Source: Stutzerimonas stutzeri
Lineage (GTDB): Bacteria > Pseudomonadota > Gammaproteobacteria > Pseudomonadales > Pseudomonadaceae
NCBI RefSeq assembly: GCF_024448715.1
Contig: NZ_JAMOHZ010000008.1
Span: 186,001 to 250,000, forward strand
Direction: 5' to 3'
DNA length: 64,000 nt
Both the position numbers and the translations under genes were made by a program. Below are positions 53,457 through 62,656 of the stretch, piece after piece (positions within the stretch are counted from its first letter, which is position 1; every line of letters starts with the position of its first letter). A model generated the notes under the pieces. It was not told the DNA's origin. It ran no database searches and was given only the letters and a program-made list of their open reading frames with translations.

Positions 53457-55418
53457 ATGCCAACTCTCCGCCATGCTCAGCTCCGTTACCTCTCATTGCT
53501 GCTCGGCCTTTGGCTGGTGGCCTTTGTGCTCACCCGCACGGCATTGCTGGCCAGTCACTGGCAAGAAGCCGGAACCGGCGCCAGCGGGCTGTTGACCGTT
53601 TATGGCGTGGGGCTGCTCTACGACCTCGCCTACCTCGCGTTTGCCGCCGTGCCACTTGGCGTGTATCTCCTGCTCTGTCCCGAGCGCATCTGGACTAGCC
53701 GTTGGCATCGCGCCTGGCTGCAGCTGTTATTGGCTGTCAGCCTCTACGCCATGCTGTTCACGGCGGTGGCCGAGTGGTTGTTCTGGGACGAGTTCGGGGT
53801 GCGCTTCAACTTCATCGCCGTGGATTACCTGGTCTATTCCGACGAGGTCGTGAACAACATTCTGGAGTCCTACCCGGTCTACCCATTGCTGGCGTTGTTG
53901 GCGCTTCTGGCGCTGGTCGTCGCCGCGGCGTTGCAGCGACCACTGCGACAAGCCCTCGACGCGCCCCTGCTGCCATGGCGCGGGCGCTTGGCCGCAATTG
54001 CCAGCCTGACGGGCCTGGCGCTTGGCATAGCGCTGACCGTAGGCCAGGACTTTCCGCGCAGCTCCGGCGGCAATGCCTATCAGCGTGAACTAGCGAGCAA
54101 TGGCCCGTTTCAATTCTTCGCGGCCTTTCGCAACAATGAACTCGACTACCAACAGTTCTACGCGACGCTGCCGGAGGCCGAAGTCGCCGTCCAGTTGCGT
54201 CGTGAGATCAGCGAACCCAACGCACGCTTCATCGTCGGCAGCGATCCTTTGGACATTCGCCGTGTGATCGACAATCCGGGGCAGCCGAAGGCGCTCAACG
54301 TCGTGCTCGTCACCATCGAAAGCCTTAGCGCCAAATATTTGGGCAGCTTTGGCGACACGCGCGGTCTGACGCCGAACCTCGACGAATTGCGCCGCCAGAG
54401 CCTGTTCTTCAACAACTTCTACGCCACCGGGACACGCACCGACCGTGGTCTGGAAGCCATCACTTTGTCCGTCCCACCCACTCCAGGGCGCTCGATCGTC
54501 AAGCGAATCGGCCGTGAAAGCGGCTTCGCCAGTCTCGGCCAACAGCTCTCAGCACAGGGGTACGACAGCGCGTTCCTGTACGGCGGACGGGGCTACTTCG
54601 ACAACATGAGCGCTTTTTTCAGTGGCAACGGCTACCGCGTCGTCGACCAGAGCAGCGCTAACGAGGCGGACATTCATTTCAAAAATGCCTGGGGCATGGC
54701 CGATGAGGACCTTTACCGCCTGGCGATCAAGGAGGCGGACACTGACTATGCAGCCGGCAAGCCGTTCTTCCTGCAACTGATGACCACGTCCAACCATCGG
54801 CCGTATACCTATCCCGAGGGCCGCATCGATATTCCATCGGGCGATGGCCGGGAAGGCGCGGTGAAGTACACCGATCATGCGATCGGCGAGTTCCTGCGCG
54901 ACGCTCGCGGCAAGCCCTGGTTCGACAACACCCTGTTCGTCTTCGTCGCCGACCATACGGCCGGCAGCGCAGGCTCGCAGGACCTGCCGGTGGCCAACTA
55001 TCACATACCGTTGTTCGTCTATGCGCCGACGCTTATCGCGCCGCGCGAAGTGTCGATGGTCGCCAGTCAGATCGACATAGCACCGACGCTACTCGGCTTG
55101 CTCAACCTGGACTACGTCTCGACCTTCTTCGGTCGCAACCTCCTGCGCGACGATGCCAAGCCAGGCCGTGCGCTGATTGGCAACTACCAGCATCTGGGAC
55201 TTTTCGACGGTAAAGACCTGGCGATTCTCAGCCCCCGCCGGGTGGTGCGTCGCCACGACGATGCGCTTCAGATCAGCCGAGAATCCCGGGCGACGCCGGA
55301 CGATAGCTTGGTGGCGCGCGACATCGCTTATTACCAGGGCGCCAGCCATGACTACACCCACACGCTGCTGGGCTGGCTGCCCAAGCCGCCTGCAGGCACT
55401 CGCCTCAGCCAGCGCTGA
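53457..55418 (+). CDS. LTA-synthase-family membrane phospho-transferase (sulfatase fold)
   Basis: A 653-residue protein with about five N-terminal transmembrane helices and a periplasmic alkaline-phosphatase-fold domain. Metal/nucleophile region: VLVTIESLSAKY, the nucleophile threonine in ATGTRTDRGLEA, and VFVADHTAG near the C-terminus. It belongs with LtaS-like and phosphoethanolamine/phosphoglycerol transferases of Gram-negatives, which decorate lipid A or periplasmic glucans. The ColR box upstream and the downstream PAP2 gene point to lipid A or outer-membrane remodelling. The exact substrate cannot be read. Confidence 0.88.
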   Translation: MPTLRHAQLRYLSLLLGLWLVAFVLTRTALLASHWQEAGTGASGLLTVYGVGLLYDLAYLAFAAVPLGVYLLLCPERIWTSRWHRAWLQLLLAVSLYAMLFTAVAEWLFWDEFGVRFNFIAVDYLVYSDEVVNNILESYPVYPLLALLALLALVVAAALQRPLRQALDAPLLPWRGRLAAIASLTGLALGIALTVGQDFPRSSGGNAYQRELASNGPFQFFAAFRNNELDYQQFYATLPEAEVAVQLRREISEPNARFIVGSDPLDIRRVIDNPGQPKALNVVLVTIESLSAKYLGSFGDTRGLTPNLDELRRQSLFFNNFYATGTRTDRGLEAITLSVPPTPGRSIVKRIGRESGFASLGQQLSAQGYDSAFLYGGRGYFDNMSAFFSGNGYRVVDQSSANEADIHFKNAWGMADEDLYRLAIKEADTDYAAGKPFFLQLMTTSNHRPYTYPEGRIDIPSGDGREGAVKYTDHAIGEFLRDARGKPWFDNTLFVFVADHTAGSAGSQDLPVANYHIPLFVYAPTLIAPREVSMVASQIDIAPTLLGLLNLDYVSTFFGRNLLRDDAKPGRALIGNYQHLGLFDGKDLAILSPRRVVRRHDDALQISRESRATPDDSLVARDIAYYQGASHDYTHTLLGWLPKPPAGTRLSQR

Positions 55419-55462
55419 GCCCTTTCCGCCCCGTGTAAGCGGGGCCATCGATTGAGCCGAAC

Positions 55463-56206
55463 ATGACCACAACACGGTATGCAATGCCCTCCCGCCCCTT
55501 CAGCTTCCGCCTATGGTTCGGCCTTCCATTGCTGATCATGGGGCTGTTGCTCGCCACTGACCCGAGCCGCCTCGATTTCGCCATTTCCAACTGGTTCTAC
55601 AGCACGCAGGACGGCTTCGCGGGCAAACACAGCTGGCTGCTCGAAGACCTGTTGCACGATCGTGCGAAACAGGTGGTGATCGCCATTGGCCTGGCGGCGA
55701 TTGGCGGCTTCGTGCTCAGCCTGTTGCCGACCCGTCTTGCCGCCTGGCGACGACGGCTAGGCTATCTGGTGCTGGCGCTCGGGTTGTCGACCGCCATCGT
55801 GACGCCACTCAAGGCGCTGACCGGTGTGCACTGTCCCTGGAGCCTTACCGAATTCGGCGGCAGCGAAACCTATACGCCGCTGCTGAGCCCGCGCGCACCG
55901 ACGCTCAAGCCAGGGCGCTGCTGGCCTGGCGGCCATGCCTCGGCAGGTTTTTCGCTGTTCGCGTTGTTCTTCTTTCTACGGGACCGGCATCCCCGTGCGG
56001 CGCGGTGTGGACTGGGTTTTGCGCTGGGATTGGGCCTGCTGTTTTCGGTCAGCCGAGTGATGCAAGGGGCGCACTTCCTGTCGCACAACGTTTGGACGAT
56101 GCTTTTCGACTGGGTGATCTGCCTGCTCTGCTACCGCCTTGTACTGTATCGCGCACCCAGCGAAGCCGTTGCAAAGAATCTGGACGTGGTCAACGCCGCG
56201 TCATAA
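55463..56206 (+). CDS. PAP2-superfamily membrane phosphatase
   Basis: A 247-residue membrane protein with about six helices. Active-site motifs: CPWSL near the first conserved region, RCWPGGHASAGFSL (PSGH-type motif with proton-donor histidine) and SRVMQGAHFLSHN (nucleophile histidine). Such enzymes dephosphorylate lipid phosphates: undecaprenyl pyrophosphate, phosphatidic acid or lipid A. It follows the transferase gene by 44 bases, so both are probably ColR-controlled, and a PAP2 gene is among reported ColR targets. Confidence 0.88.
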   Translation: MTTTRYAMPSRPFSFRLWFGLPLLIMGLLLATDPSRLDFAISNWFYSTQDGFAGKHSWLLEDLLHDRAKQVVIAIGLAAIGGFVLSLLPTRLAAWRRRLGYLVLALGLSTAIVTPLKALTGVHCPWSLTEFGGSETYTPLLSPRAPTLKPGRCWPGGHASAGFSLFALFFFLRDRHPRAARCGLGFALGLGLLFSVSRVMQGAHFLSHNVWTMLFDWVICLLCYRLVLYRAPSEAVAKNLDVVNAAS

Positions 56207-56215
56207 CAGCCGGCC

Positions 56216-56641
56216 TCAAGGCTTCCGGCGGAACGCCTGGGCCTTGGCCTGATCGACGTGATGCCGCCACTCACGGTCGCGCTGGCGCTCCAGCGCACTG
56301 TCCTGCCAGGCAGAGAGCCCGCCACTGGCTTCTTGCGTCGCCTGGCATTGGCGATAGCCGTCGCTCCAGCCTTCGGCATACAGCGGCTGGCTCAGATAGC
56401 GCGGCACATCCTTGCTGAACTCCGCCGGCGCACCTGCAGCCTGACGTCCACTGCCACAGCCAGCGTCGAAGCCATCGACGTACTCCGGCGGGTAGCCTTC
56501 GGCGAGCAACCGTTGGCTGGCATTCTGACAGCCGGCCAGGGACAGACCGGCAAGCAGCACCGCCAGCAATACCGGGCGACGATGCGGCAGTTTATTGCAT
56601 CGACTGGAGGCTTGGGCAGGAAGCGGGAAATTTGCAATCAT
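56216..56641 (-). CDS. Small lipoprotein, hypothetical
   Basis: A 141-residue protein with lipobox LSLAGC after a hydrophobic signal segment (RRPVLLAVLLAGLSLAGC). The mature part has repeats of the type EGYPPEYVDGFDAGC and LYAEGWSDGYRQC: two G-x-x-D-G-(F/Y)-x-x-C elements, whose cysteines could pair. The start at 56641 follows CAGGTG and gives a normal signal peptide; longer frames do not. Convergent with the PAP2 gene. I do not know the function. Confidence 0.75.
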   Translation of the reverse strand: MIANFPLPAQASSRCNKLPHRRPVLLAVLLAGLSLAGCQNASQRLLAEGYPPEYVDGFDAGCGSGRQAAGAPAEFSKDVPRYLSQPLYAEGWSDGYRQCQATQEASGGLSAWQDSALERQRDREWRHHVDQAKAQAFRRKP

Positions 56642-56842
56642 CGGTTCACCTGAGCATAGAGACGGCCCCGCAGCGACGCGCTGTCGCCGGAGCGGTGCCA
56701 TCAAGTCTGCGCGGCGTACTGTCGGGGTTTCGTCAAACCGATGTGAATGGAACGTGAAACGCCAATCTTGCTGGGACAAGAAGCTCTCTACGGACACGGG
56801 TTTGCGGATGGAGAACTGCCCGCAATCATTTCTATCGCAGAA

Positions 56843-57409
56843 TCACGTCCGGCGCCCCTCGTTGGCCGTATTAAGCGGATCACCGCGACGGAAGGGCTCC
56901 GGCCCCTGCTCCGCTTCGGGCGTCGACAACGTCGCAGCGCCATCGCCCACGCGAAATGGCTTGGGTGGGCCATCGTCCATACGGGTCCGTTTGGGCTGAA
57001 GCTCAGTTCCTGGCTCAGCCGCTGGACGCTCACGAATCATCACCAGCGCAGCCGCCGCCAGCAACGCGGCGAGTACCCGGTAAATCAATGAAGCAAGATC
57101 GAAACCGATCAGTTCGCCGCCGTCGAGCCACAACGACCCGAGCCGTCCAGCAACCAGTGCAAGCATGGTGATCACCAACATCACCAGGGCCGTTTTGGCA
57201 CGCTCAGGGACTTGCATCGCCCAGAGCAGAAACAGTGCCAGGCCCAGCTGCAACCCACCGTAATAGACGCGCATATGGCTGACCGAGGCGGTCTCCATCA
57301 GCAGCATCCCGTTCAGATTGGCCATCTCATAAGGGCGCAGCCAGTAGGCAAGGCTGAACCCGATCATGATCACGGCTTGGACAATCAGAACGAAACGGGC
57401 AAAACGCAT
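56843..57409 (-). CDS. DUF4345-type membrane protein
   Basis: A 187-residue protein with four hydrophobic helices (RFVLIVQAVIMIGFSLAYWL, RVYYGGLQLGLALFLLWAM, ALVMLVITMLALVAGRLG and one more) and a proline/charged C-terminal tail. The RVYYGGLQLGLALF segment is the hallmark of DUF4345. The start at 57409 follows GGAGAG. No function is known for the family. Confidence 0.75.
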   Translation of the reverse strand: MRFARFVLIVQAVIMIGFSLAYWLRPYEMANLNGMLLMETASVSHMRVYYGGLQLGLALFLLWAMQVPERAKTALVMLVITMLALVAGRLGSLWLDGGELIGFDLASLIYRVLAALLAAAALVMIRERPAAEPGTELQPKRTRMDDGPPKPFRVGDGAATLSTPEAEQGPEPFRRGDPLNTANEGRRT

Positions 57410-57591
57410 CGAAAGCTCTCCTGATAGCGGCTCCGCACCACGATGGTTATCCGACCGAAACAGCTCGTTTTGGTTCGCTACCAAGCCGCAGCCGCACGCG
57501 CTTTGGACTGAGACATTCGCTCACACCTGATGCTTGGGCAGCGCCAGGGCCTGGCGGTACTCTGCGCACTATTTCGTCGGAGGGAATTCTC

Positions 57592-58026
57592 ATGCGCCAT
57601 CTGCTGCTCGCTACTACTCTTTTCGCCAGCCTCGCCCACGCCGCCGAACCCATCGCCATTGATGTCCACCGCGATGCCAATTGCGGCTGCTGCACCTCGT
57701 GGATCAAGCATCTGGAAGAGAACGGCTTCGCCGTAACCGATCACGTCGAAACCGACATGGCGGCGGTCAAGAACCGTCTTGGCGTACCGCATCGGCTGGG
57801 CTCCTGCCACACCGGCGTGATCGACGGAAAGTTCGTCGAAGGTCACGTTCCGGCCGCCGACATCCTCAAGCTGCGTGCACAACCGGATCTGATCGGCGCG
57901 GCCGTGCCGGGCATGCCCATGGGCTCGCCGGGCATGGAGATGGGCGATCGGAAAGACGCCTACAAGGTGATCGGCCTGAGCAAACAGGGCGAGGAATCGG
58001 TACTGGCCAATTACCCCGCGAACTGA
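57592..58026 (+). CDS. DUF411 periplasmic metal-binding protein
   Basis: A 144-residue secreted protein: signal peptide MRHLLLATTLFASLAHA, then the DUF411 core with DANCGCCTSWIKHL and later GSCHTGVIDG, followed by a methionine-rich loop (GMPMGSPGMEMG). Cysteine and methionine placement suggests copper or another soft metal; members are often near copper-resistance genes. None is adjacent here. The start follows GGAGGGAATTCTC. Confidence 0.85.
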   Translation: MRHLLLATTLFASLAHAAEPIAIDVHRDANCGCCTSWIKHLEENGFAVTDHVETDMAAVKNRLGVPHRLGSCHTGVIDGKFVEGHVPAADILKLRAQPDLIGAAVPGMPMGSPGMEMGDRKDAYKVIGLSKQGEESVLANYPAN

Positions 58027-58119
58027 AATCAAGTAGACGAAGCGTCGTCTTCTGGCTGAATTAGCTGGCGGCATGGCGGGTCTTAGCCACTGAGCAATGA
58101 CTGGCAGAAGGCCCCGAAC

Positions 58120-58980
58120 ATGCGGTGGAAAAAGGCGCGTCGCAGTGACAACGTAGTGGATGCCCGCGGCCGTAGCGGCGGCATAGGCGGTGGACGTTTG
58201 AGCCTGGCCGGGGTCGCCATCGTGGTGGTGATCGGACTGCTCTCGGGCCAGGACCCGATGCAAATTCTCGGTCAGTTGGCCAATCAGACCGGCTCGACAC
58301 CCACGTCACAAAGCAATACGCCAGCGAGCGGCGACGATCCGCAGGTCGCCTTCGTTCAGGCGATCCTGGGCGATACGGAAGACACTTGGCGCGCGCTGTT
58401 TCAACAGTCCGGCGAGCAGTATCGCGACCCTACGCTGGTGCTCTTTCGCGGTGGTGTCAGCTCGGCCTGCGGTTTCGCCAATTCGGCGGTCGGGCCGTTC
58501 TACTGCCCTGGCGACCGGCAGGTGTATCTCGATCTGCAGTTCTTCGATGAGATGGCCTCACGCTTTTCGGTCGCTGGCGATTTCGCCCAGGCCTATGTGA
58601 TTGCCCATGAGGTTGGCCACCATGTCCAGACTCTGCTTGGCGTATCGCAGCAGATGCAGGCCGCACGTCAGCGCGGAGCCCAAATGGAGGGCGACAATGG
58701 CTTGCTGGTCCGGCAGGAATTACAGGCGGACTGCTTCGCTGGTGTCTGGGCCTACCACGCCCAGCAGCGTCATGACTGGCTTGAGGAAGGTGATCTGGAG
58801 GAGGCACTGAACGCCGCCAACGCCATCGGTGATGATCGTCTTCAGCAGCAGAGCCAGGGCCGCGTGGTACCGGACGCCTTCACCCACGGCACCTCGGCGC
58901 AGCGGGTGAAGTGGTTCCGCACCGGCTTCGACAGCGGTGAGCCCGCGCGCTGCAACACCTTCCAGGCGCAGCGCCTGTAA
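58120..58980 (+). CDS. ypfJ: YpfJ-type neutral zinc metallopeptidase
   Basis: A 286-residue membrane-anchored putative peptidase (zinc-dependent, UPF0267/YpfJ family). N-terminal hydrophobic anchor (LSLAGVAIVVVIGLLSG), a disordered linker, then a catalytic region with VIAHEVGHHVQTLLGV (HExxH) and ELQADCFAGVWAYH supplying the third ligand. Conserved cysteines in SACGFA and FYCPGD. Ends FDSGEPARCNTF as in the family. Its substrate is unknown. Confidence 0.9.
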   Translation: MRWKKARRSDNVVDARGRSGGIGGGRLSLAGVAIVVVIGLLSGQDPMQILGQLANQTGSTPTSQSNTPASGDDPQVAFVQAILGDTEDTWRALFQQSGEQYRDPTLVLFRGGVSSACGFANSAVGPFYCPGDRQVYLDLQFFDEMASRFSVAGDFAQAYVIAHEVGHHVQTLLGVSQQMQAARQRGAQMEGDNGLLVRQELQADCFAGVWAYHAQQRHDWLEEGDLEEALNAANAIGDDRLQQQSQGRVVPDAFTHGTSAQRVKWFRTGFDSGEPARCNTFQAQRL

Positions 58981-58986
58981 CGTTTC

Positions 58987-59334
58987 TCAGAGTGTCTCGT
59001 TGATCCAGCTGTAGATCGGCGAGTCGGCGCCGCTCTGCACGCTAACCTGAGCACTGTGGCGCAGACGCACCAGCAAGCGCTTGCCGGCCTGTGCGCTACC
59101 GCTCAGGGCTTGCAGCTCAGCCAGCAGCTGTGGCCCCTCCATCCGCCCCGCTTCCCGCAGCAACTGCTGGGCGCCGAGCCAGAGACGATCGGAACCCGCC
59201 TCAGTCGATGCCTGCGCCGCTTGTGAGTTGGCGCTTAGCGGCAGCTGACGCGCCAGCTGTGCCCAATCCTGATCGTCCAGCTCCACGCTGAGATCCACCG
59301 GTAGCTCGCCGATGTGGCCACGAATTCGGATCAT
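58987..59334 (-). CDS. Hypothetical conserved protein
   Basis: A 115-residue acidic protein, no signal peptide or membrane segment. It begins MIRIRGHIGELPVDLSVELD and continues as a helical middle with a C-terminal strand (KRLLVRLRHSAQVSV). I recognise it only as a small conserved pseudomonad protein. It lies 6 bases from the convergent YpfJ gene and divergently from the zinc cluster. Confidence 0.65.
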   Translation of the reverse strand: MIRIRGHIGELPVDLSVELDDQDWAQLARQLPLSANSQAAQASTEAGSDRLWLGAQQLLREAGRMEGPQLLAELQALSGSAQAGKRLLVRLRHSAQVSVQSGADSPIYSWINETL

Positions 59335-59406
59335 CTTTGTTCTCCAGAAAAACTCTCACCATGCTCCCACGGCTCGCGTCGGGCTGGCCAGCGCAGCCAC
59401 TCTTTT

Positions 59407-59419
59407 GTTATAACGTAAC
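59407..59419. promoter_or_regulatory. Zur-box-like palindrome upstream of the zinc cluster
   Basis: GTTATAACGTAAC: GTTA and TAAC arms with AT-rich surroundings (TTGTTATAACGTAACTATTA), matching the core of Zur operators in pseudomonads. It ends 23 bases before the DUF2796 start, overlapping the expected promoter, so zinc-bound Zur would repress the operon. Confidence 0.65.
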
Positions 59420-59442
59420 TATTACTTAATCAGGAGATCGTC

Positions 59443-60015
59443 ATGCGTCATCTGTTGCTCGCCCTGCCCTTTGTTCTTCTGCCCGGCCTCGCTCAGGCTG
59501 CCCAGCATCACGAGCATGACCATCATGATCAGCACGCCAGTCTCGGCGCCCATGAGCACGGCGCCGCCGAACTGGACGTCGCGCTGGATGGTTCGACATT
59601 GGAAATCGAACTTCGCAGTCCGGCGATGAATCTGGTGGGCTTCGAACACGCGCCGGGCAGCGATGCGGACAAACGCAAGATCGCCGACGCACGCAAGCGG
59701 CTAGAGCAGCCCGATACCCTGTTCGGCCTGCCAGCGACAGCAGGCTGCACCCTGGCTGAAACCGAGCTGGAAAGCCCACTGTTCGAAGACGCCGCTCATG
59801 ACGGCGAGCACGAGCACGATCATGAAGGCCAGCACAGCGAGATCCACGCCCACTATCACTACGATTGCGCCACCCCTCAGGCGCTGCACGCCCTCGATCT
59901 GCAGGCGTTGTTCAAGGCATTCCCCGGCACCGAGAAAATCCAGGCACAACTGATCGGCCCGAACGGCCAACGTGGCGCACAACTCGACGCCGACCAGTCA
60001 CGCGCTGAGTTCTGA
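59443..60015 (+). CDS. DUF2796 / ZrgA-like periplasmic zinc-binding protein
   Basis: A 190-residue secreted protein: signal peptide MRHLLLALPFVLLPGLAQA, then two histidine-rich stretches (HHEHDHHDQHASLGAHEHG near the N-terminus and HDGEHEHDHEGQH in the middle) and cysteines at TAGCTL and YDCATP. DUF2796 proteins (ZrgA in Vibrio) bind zinc in the periplasm for import. It is the first gene of a four-gene set equal to PA4063-PA4066 of P. aeruginosa. Strong AGGAG site. Confidence 0.88.
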   Translation: MRHLLLALPFVLLPGLAQAAQHHEHDHHDQHASLGAHEHGAAELDVALDGSTLEIELRSPAMNLVGFEHAPGSDADKRKIADARKRLEQPDTLFGLPATAGCTLAETELESPLFEDAAHDGEHEHDHEGQHSEIHAHYHYDCATPQALHALDLQALFKAFPGTEKIQAQLIGPNGQRGAQLDADQSRAEF

Positions 60016-60086
60016 ACACCCGTTGTCTGCCGCTGCCCGGCCCGACGCAGTAAACTCACCGGCTCGCCTGACACGGATCATCGCGA

Positions 60087-60794
60087 ATGACCGCACCGTT
60101 GCTCGAACTCCACCAACTGGGTTTTGCCTGGCCCGGCCAGGCAGAACTGCTCGACATCCCCAACTTCAAGCTGGAGCGCAACCAGAGCCTGTTTCTAAAG
60201 GGGCCGTCAGGTAGCGGCAAGACCACCTTGCTGGGCCTGATCGGCGGCGTACAAAAAGCGCAGCGCGGAACGGTTCGACTGCTCGGCAGCGACCTCGCGG
60301 CGCTTTCCGCAGGCGCGCGGGATCGTTTTCGCGTCGATCACACCGGCTATATCTTCCAGCAGTTCAACCTGTTGCCCTTTCTCTCGGTAGCCGAAAACGT
60401 CGGCTTGCCCTGTCATTTCTCGAAAGCTCGGGCCGAACGCGCCCGTCAGCGGCACGGCAGCGTTGCGCAGGCAACGGCAAGCCTGCTTTCGCACCTCGGC
60501 CTATCCAAGGAGCTCTTCGGGCGACGTGCCGAAGCGCTATCGATCGGCCAACAACAGCGCGTTGCCGCTGCGCGCGCGTTGATCGGTCAGCCGGAACTGG
60601 TGATTGCCGACGAGCCCACCTCGGCGCTCGACGCCGACAGCCGGGAAGCTTTTCTGCAATTGTTGTTCGCCGAGTGCAGGGAGGCTGGCTCGAGCTTGCT
60701 GTTCGTCAGCCACGACCAGAGTCTGGCTCCGCTATTCGACCGTAGCCTGTCACTGGCGGAGCTCAACCACGCCGCCTACGTACCGGAGATATAG
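60087..60794 (+). CDS. ABC transporter ATP-binding protein (zinc cluster)
   Basis: A 235-residue MacB/LolD-type ATPase: Walker A GPSGSGKTTLLGL, Q-loop FQQFNLLPFLS, signature LSIGQQQRVAAARAL, Walker B LVIADEPTSALD, H-loop FVSHD. It pairs with the FtsX-type permease three bases downstream. The family usually drives mechanical transmission rather than classical import, so the role in zinc homeostasis is an inference from gene order. Confidence 0.9.
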   Translation: MTAPLLELHQLGFAWPGQAELLDIPNFKLERNQSLFLKGPSGSGKTTLLGLIGGVQKAQRGTVRLLGSDLAALSAGARDRFRVDHTGYIFQQFNLLPFLSVAENVGLPCHFSKARAERARQRHGSVAQATASLLSHLGLSKELFGRRAEALSIGQQQRVAAARALIGQPELVIADEPTSALDADSREAFLQLLFAECREAGSSLLFVSHDQSLAPLFDRSLSLAELNHAAYVPEI

Positions 60795-60797
60795 GCC

Positions 60798-62063
60798 ATG
60801 TACCTGTTGCGCCTGGCCTTGGCGAGCCTGAACAACCGCCGCTTCACCGCCTTGCTTACGGTCTTCGCCATCGCCCTGTCGGTGTGTCTGTTGCTAGCTG
60901 TCGAGCGTGTACGCACCGAAGCCCGCGCCAGCTTCGCCAGCACCATCAGCGGCACCGACCTGATCGTTGGCGCCCGCTCCGGCTCTGTGAATCTGCTTCT
61001 GTATTCGGTGTTCCGTATCGGCAACGCCACCAACAACATCCGCTGGGAAAGCTTCGAGCACTTCGCGCAGCATCCACGGGTTAGCTGGGCGATCCCCATC
61101 TCATTGGGTGACTCCCACCGCGGCTATAGAGTGATGGGCACCAGCACTGCCTATTTCGAACATTACCGCTACGGCCGCAAGCAGCCCTTGCAACTCGCTG
61201 AAGGCCGCCCTTTCGCCGAGGATCCGTTCGAAGTGGTGCTCGGCGCCGAGGTGGCACGGGCGTTGAACTACAGACTGGACGACCAGTTGGTGCTGGCCCA
61301 CGGGGTCGCCACGGTCAGCCTGGTCAAACATGACGACAAGCCGTTCCGCGTGGTCGGCATCCTGCAGCGCACCGGCACGCCGGTCGACCGTACGCTGCAT
61401 ATCAATCTTGCCGGAATGGAAGCGCTACATATCGACTGGCAGAACGGCATGCCTGCTCGCGGAGCGGCGCGCATCGATGCGGAACAGGCGCGCCAGATGG
61501 ATCTGCAGCCGAAGCAGATTACTGCCGTCATGCTTGGTCTCAACAGCAAGATCGCTACCTTCACCCTGCAGCGCGAAATAAACCAGTATCGCGGCGAACC
61601 GCTATTGGCGATCCTGCCCGGCGTTGCGTTGCAAGAGCTCTGGAGCCTGATGGGGACGGCGGAACAGGCACTGTTCGTCGTCTCGCTGTTCGTCGTGATC
61701 ACCGGGTTGATTGGCATGCTCACGGCGATTCTGACCAGCCTCAACGAACGTCGCCGGGAAATGGCCATCCTGCGCTCGGTGGGCGCCAGGCCCTGGCATA
61801 TCGCCGGTCTGCTGATCGTCGAGGCGTTCAGTCTGGCACTGGCTGGCGTGATGCTCGGATCGCTGTTGTTATACATAGCAATTGCCGCCGCCCAGGCACC
61901 GCTGCAAAGCCATTATGGGCTTTACTTGCCGCTGGCCTGGCCGAGTGCTTATGAGTGGTCGCTGCTTGCCGGCATACTATTGGCCGGCCTACTGATGGGC
62001 AGCGTGCCTGCCTGGCGCGCTTACCGGCAGTCCCTGGCCGATGGCCTGTCGATCAAATTATGA
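60798..62063 (+). CDS. ABC transporter permease, FtsX/MacB type (zinc cluster)
   Basis: A 421-residue permease with one N-terminal transmembrane helix (FTALLTVFAIALSVCLLLAV), a large periplasmic domain and three C-terminal helices (LFVVSLFVVITGLIGMLTAI and following), i.e. MacB/LolC topology. The cytoplasmic ERRREMAILRSVGA coupling segment is typical. The stop overlaps the region before the DUF3299 gene. Confidence 0.88.
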   Translation: MYLLRLALASLNNRRFTALLTVFAIALSVCLLLAVERVRTEARASFASTISGTDLIVGARSGSVNLLLYSVFRIGNATNNIRWESFEHFAQHPRVSWAIPISLGDSHRGYRVMGTSTAYFEHYRYGRKQPLQLAEGRPFAEDPFEVVLGAEVARALNYRLDDQLVLAHGVATVSLVKHDDKPFRVVGILQRTGTPVDRTLHINLAGMEALHIDWQNGMPARGAARIDAEQARQMDLQPKQITAVMLGLNSKIATFTLQREINQYRGEPLLAILPGVALQELWSLMGTAEQALFVVSLFVVITGLIGMLTAILTSLNERRREMAILRSVGARPWHIAGLLIVEAFSLALAGVMLGSLLLYIAIAAAQAPLQSHYGLYLPLAWPSAYEWSLLAGILLAGLLMGSVPAWRAYRQSLADGLSIKL

Positions 62064-62071
62064 GGACTGTC

Positions 62072-62584
62072 ATGCCACGCCTGCTGCTCGCCACGCTGCT
62101 CGCCCTTGCGGTTCCGTTCGCCGCCGCCGAGGTGCGTGAACTGCAATGGTCAGATCTGATTCCCGCGGACGCGCCGCCACCACCGCCACCCATGGCGATC
62201 CATGACATGTCGCAGCTGGCCGATGCGCTCGCCGCCGAAACGGGCCCCGCTGCTGCTCAGCAATCTCCTGCCGCACCGGTAGTCGAGTCGCTGGACGGCG
62301 CCCAGGTAAAGCTGCCTGGCTATATCGTGCCGCTGGACATGGGCGAGGATGGGCGTGTCACTGAATTTCTGCTGGTGCCCTACTTCGGCGCCTGCATTCA
62401 CGTTCCGCCACCTCCGTCGAACCAGATCGTGCATGCCACCAGCGAACTGGGGGTAAAGGTCGACGAGTTGTACCAGCCCTTCTGGATCGAGGGTCCGCTG
62501 CGGGTTGAGCACGCCAGCAGCGAGTTGGCCGAGGCCGGCTATCGCATGGATGCGCAGAAGATTTACTTCTACGAATTGGAGTGA
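62072..62584 (+). CDS. DUF3299 periplasmic protein (zinc cluster)
   Basis: A 170-residue secreted protein: signal peptide MPRLLLATLLALAVPFAAA, then a proline-rich linker and the DUF3299 core (VKLPGYIVPLDMG, FLLVPYFGACIHVPPPPSNQ with a conserved cysteine and histidine). The ATG at 62072 is chosen because GAGGA precedes it. Fourth gene of the Zur-type cluster. Its molecular role is unknown; the Cys-His pair suggests metal contact. Confidence 0.88.
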   Translation: MPRLLLATLLALAVPFAAAEVRELQWSDLIPADAPPPPPPMAIHDMSQLADALAAETGPAAAQQSPAAPVVESLDGAQVKLPGYIVPLDMGEDGRVTEFLLVPYFGACIHVPPPPSNQIVHATSELGVKVDELYQPFWIEGPLRVEHASSELAEAGYRMDAQKIYFYELE

Positions 62585-62656
62585 GGAACGGCAAGGTTCC
62601 CTATGCCAGAGCGTTGGGAATCAGATCGCTCAACTACTTAATCGGCGAGGGCTGGG

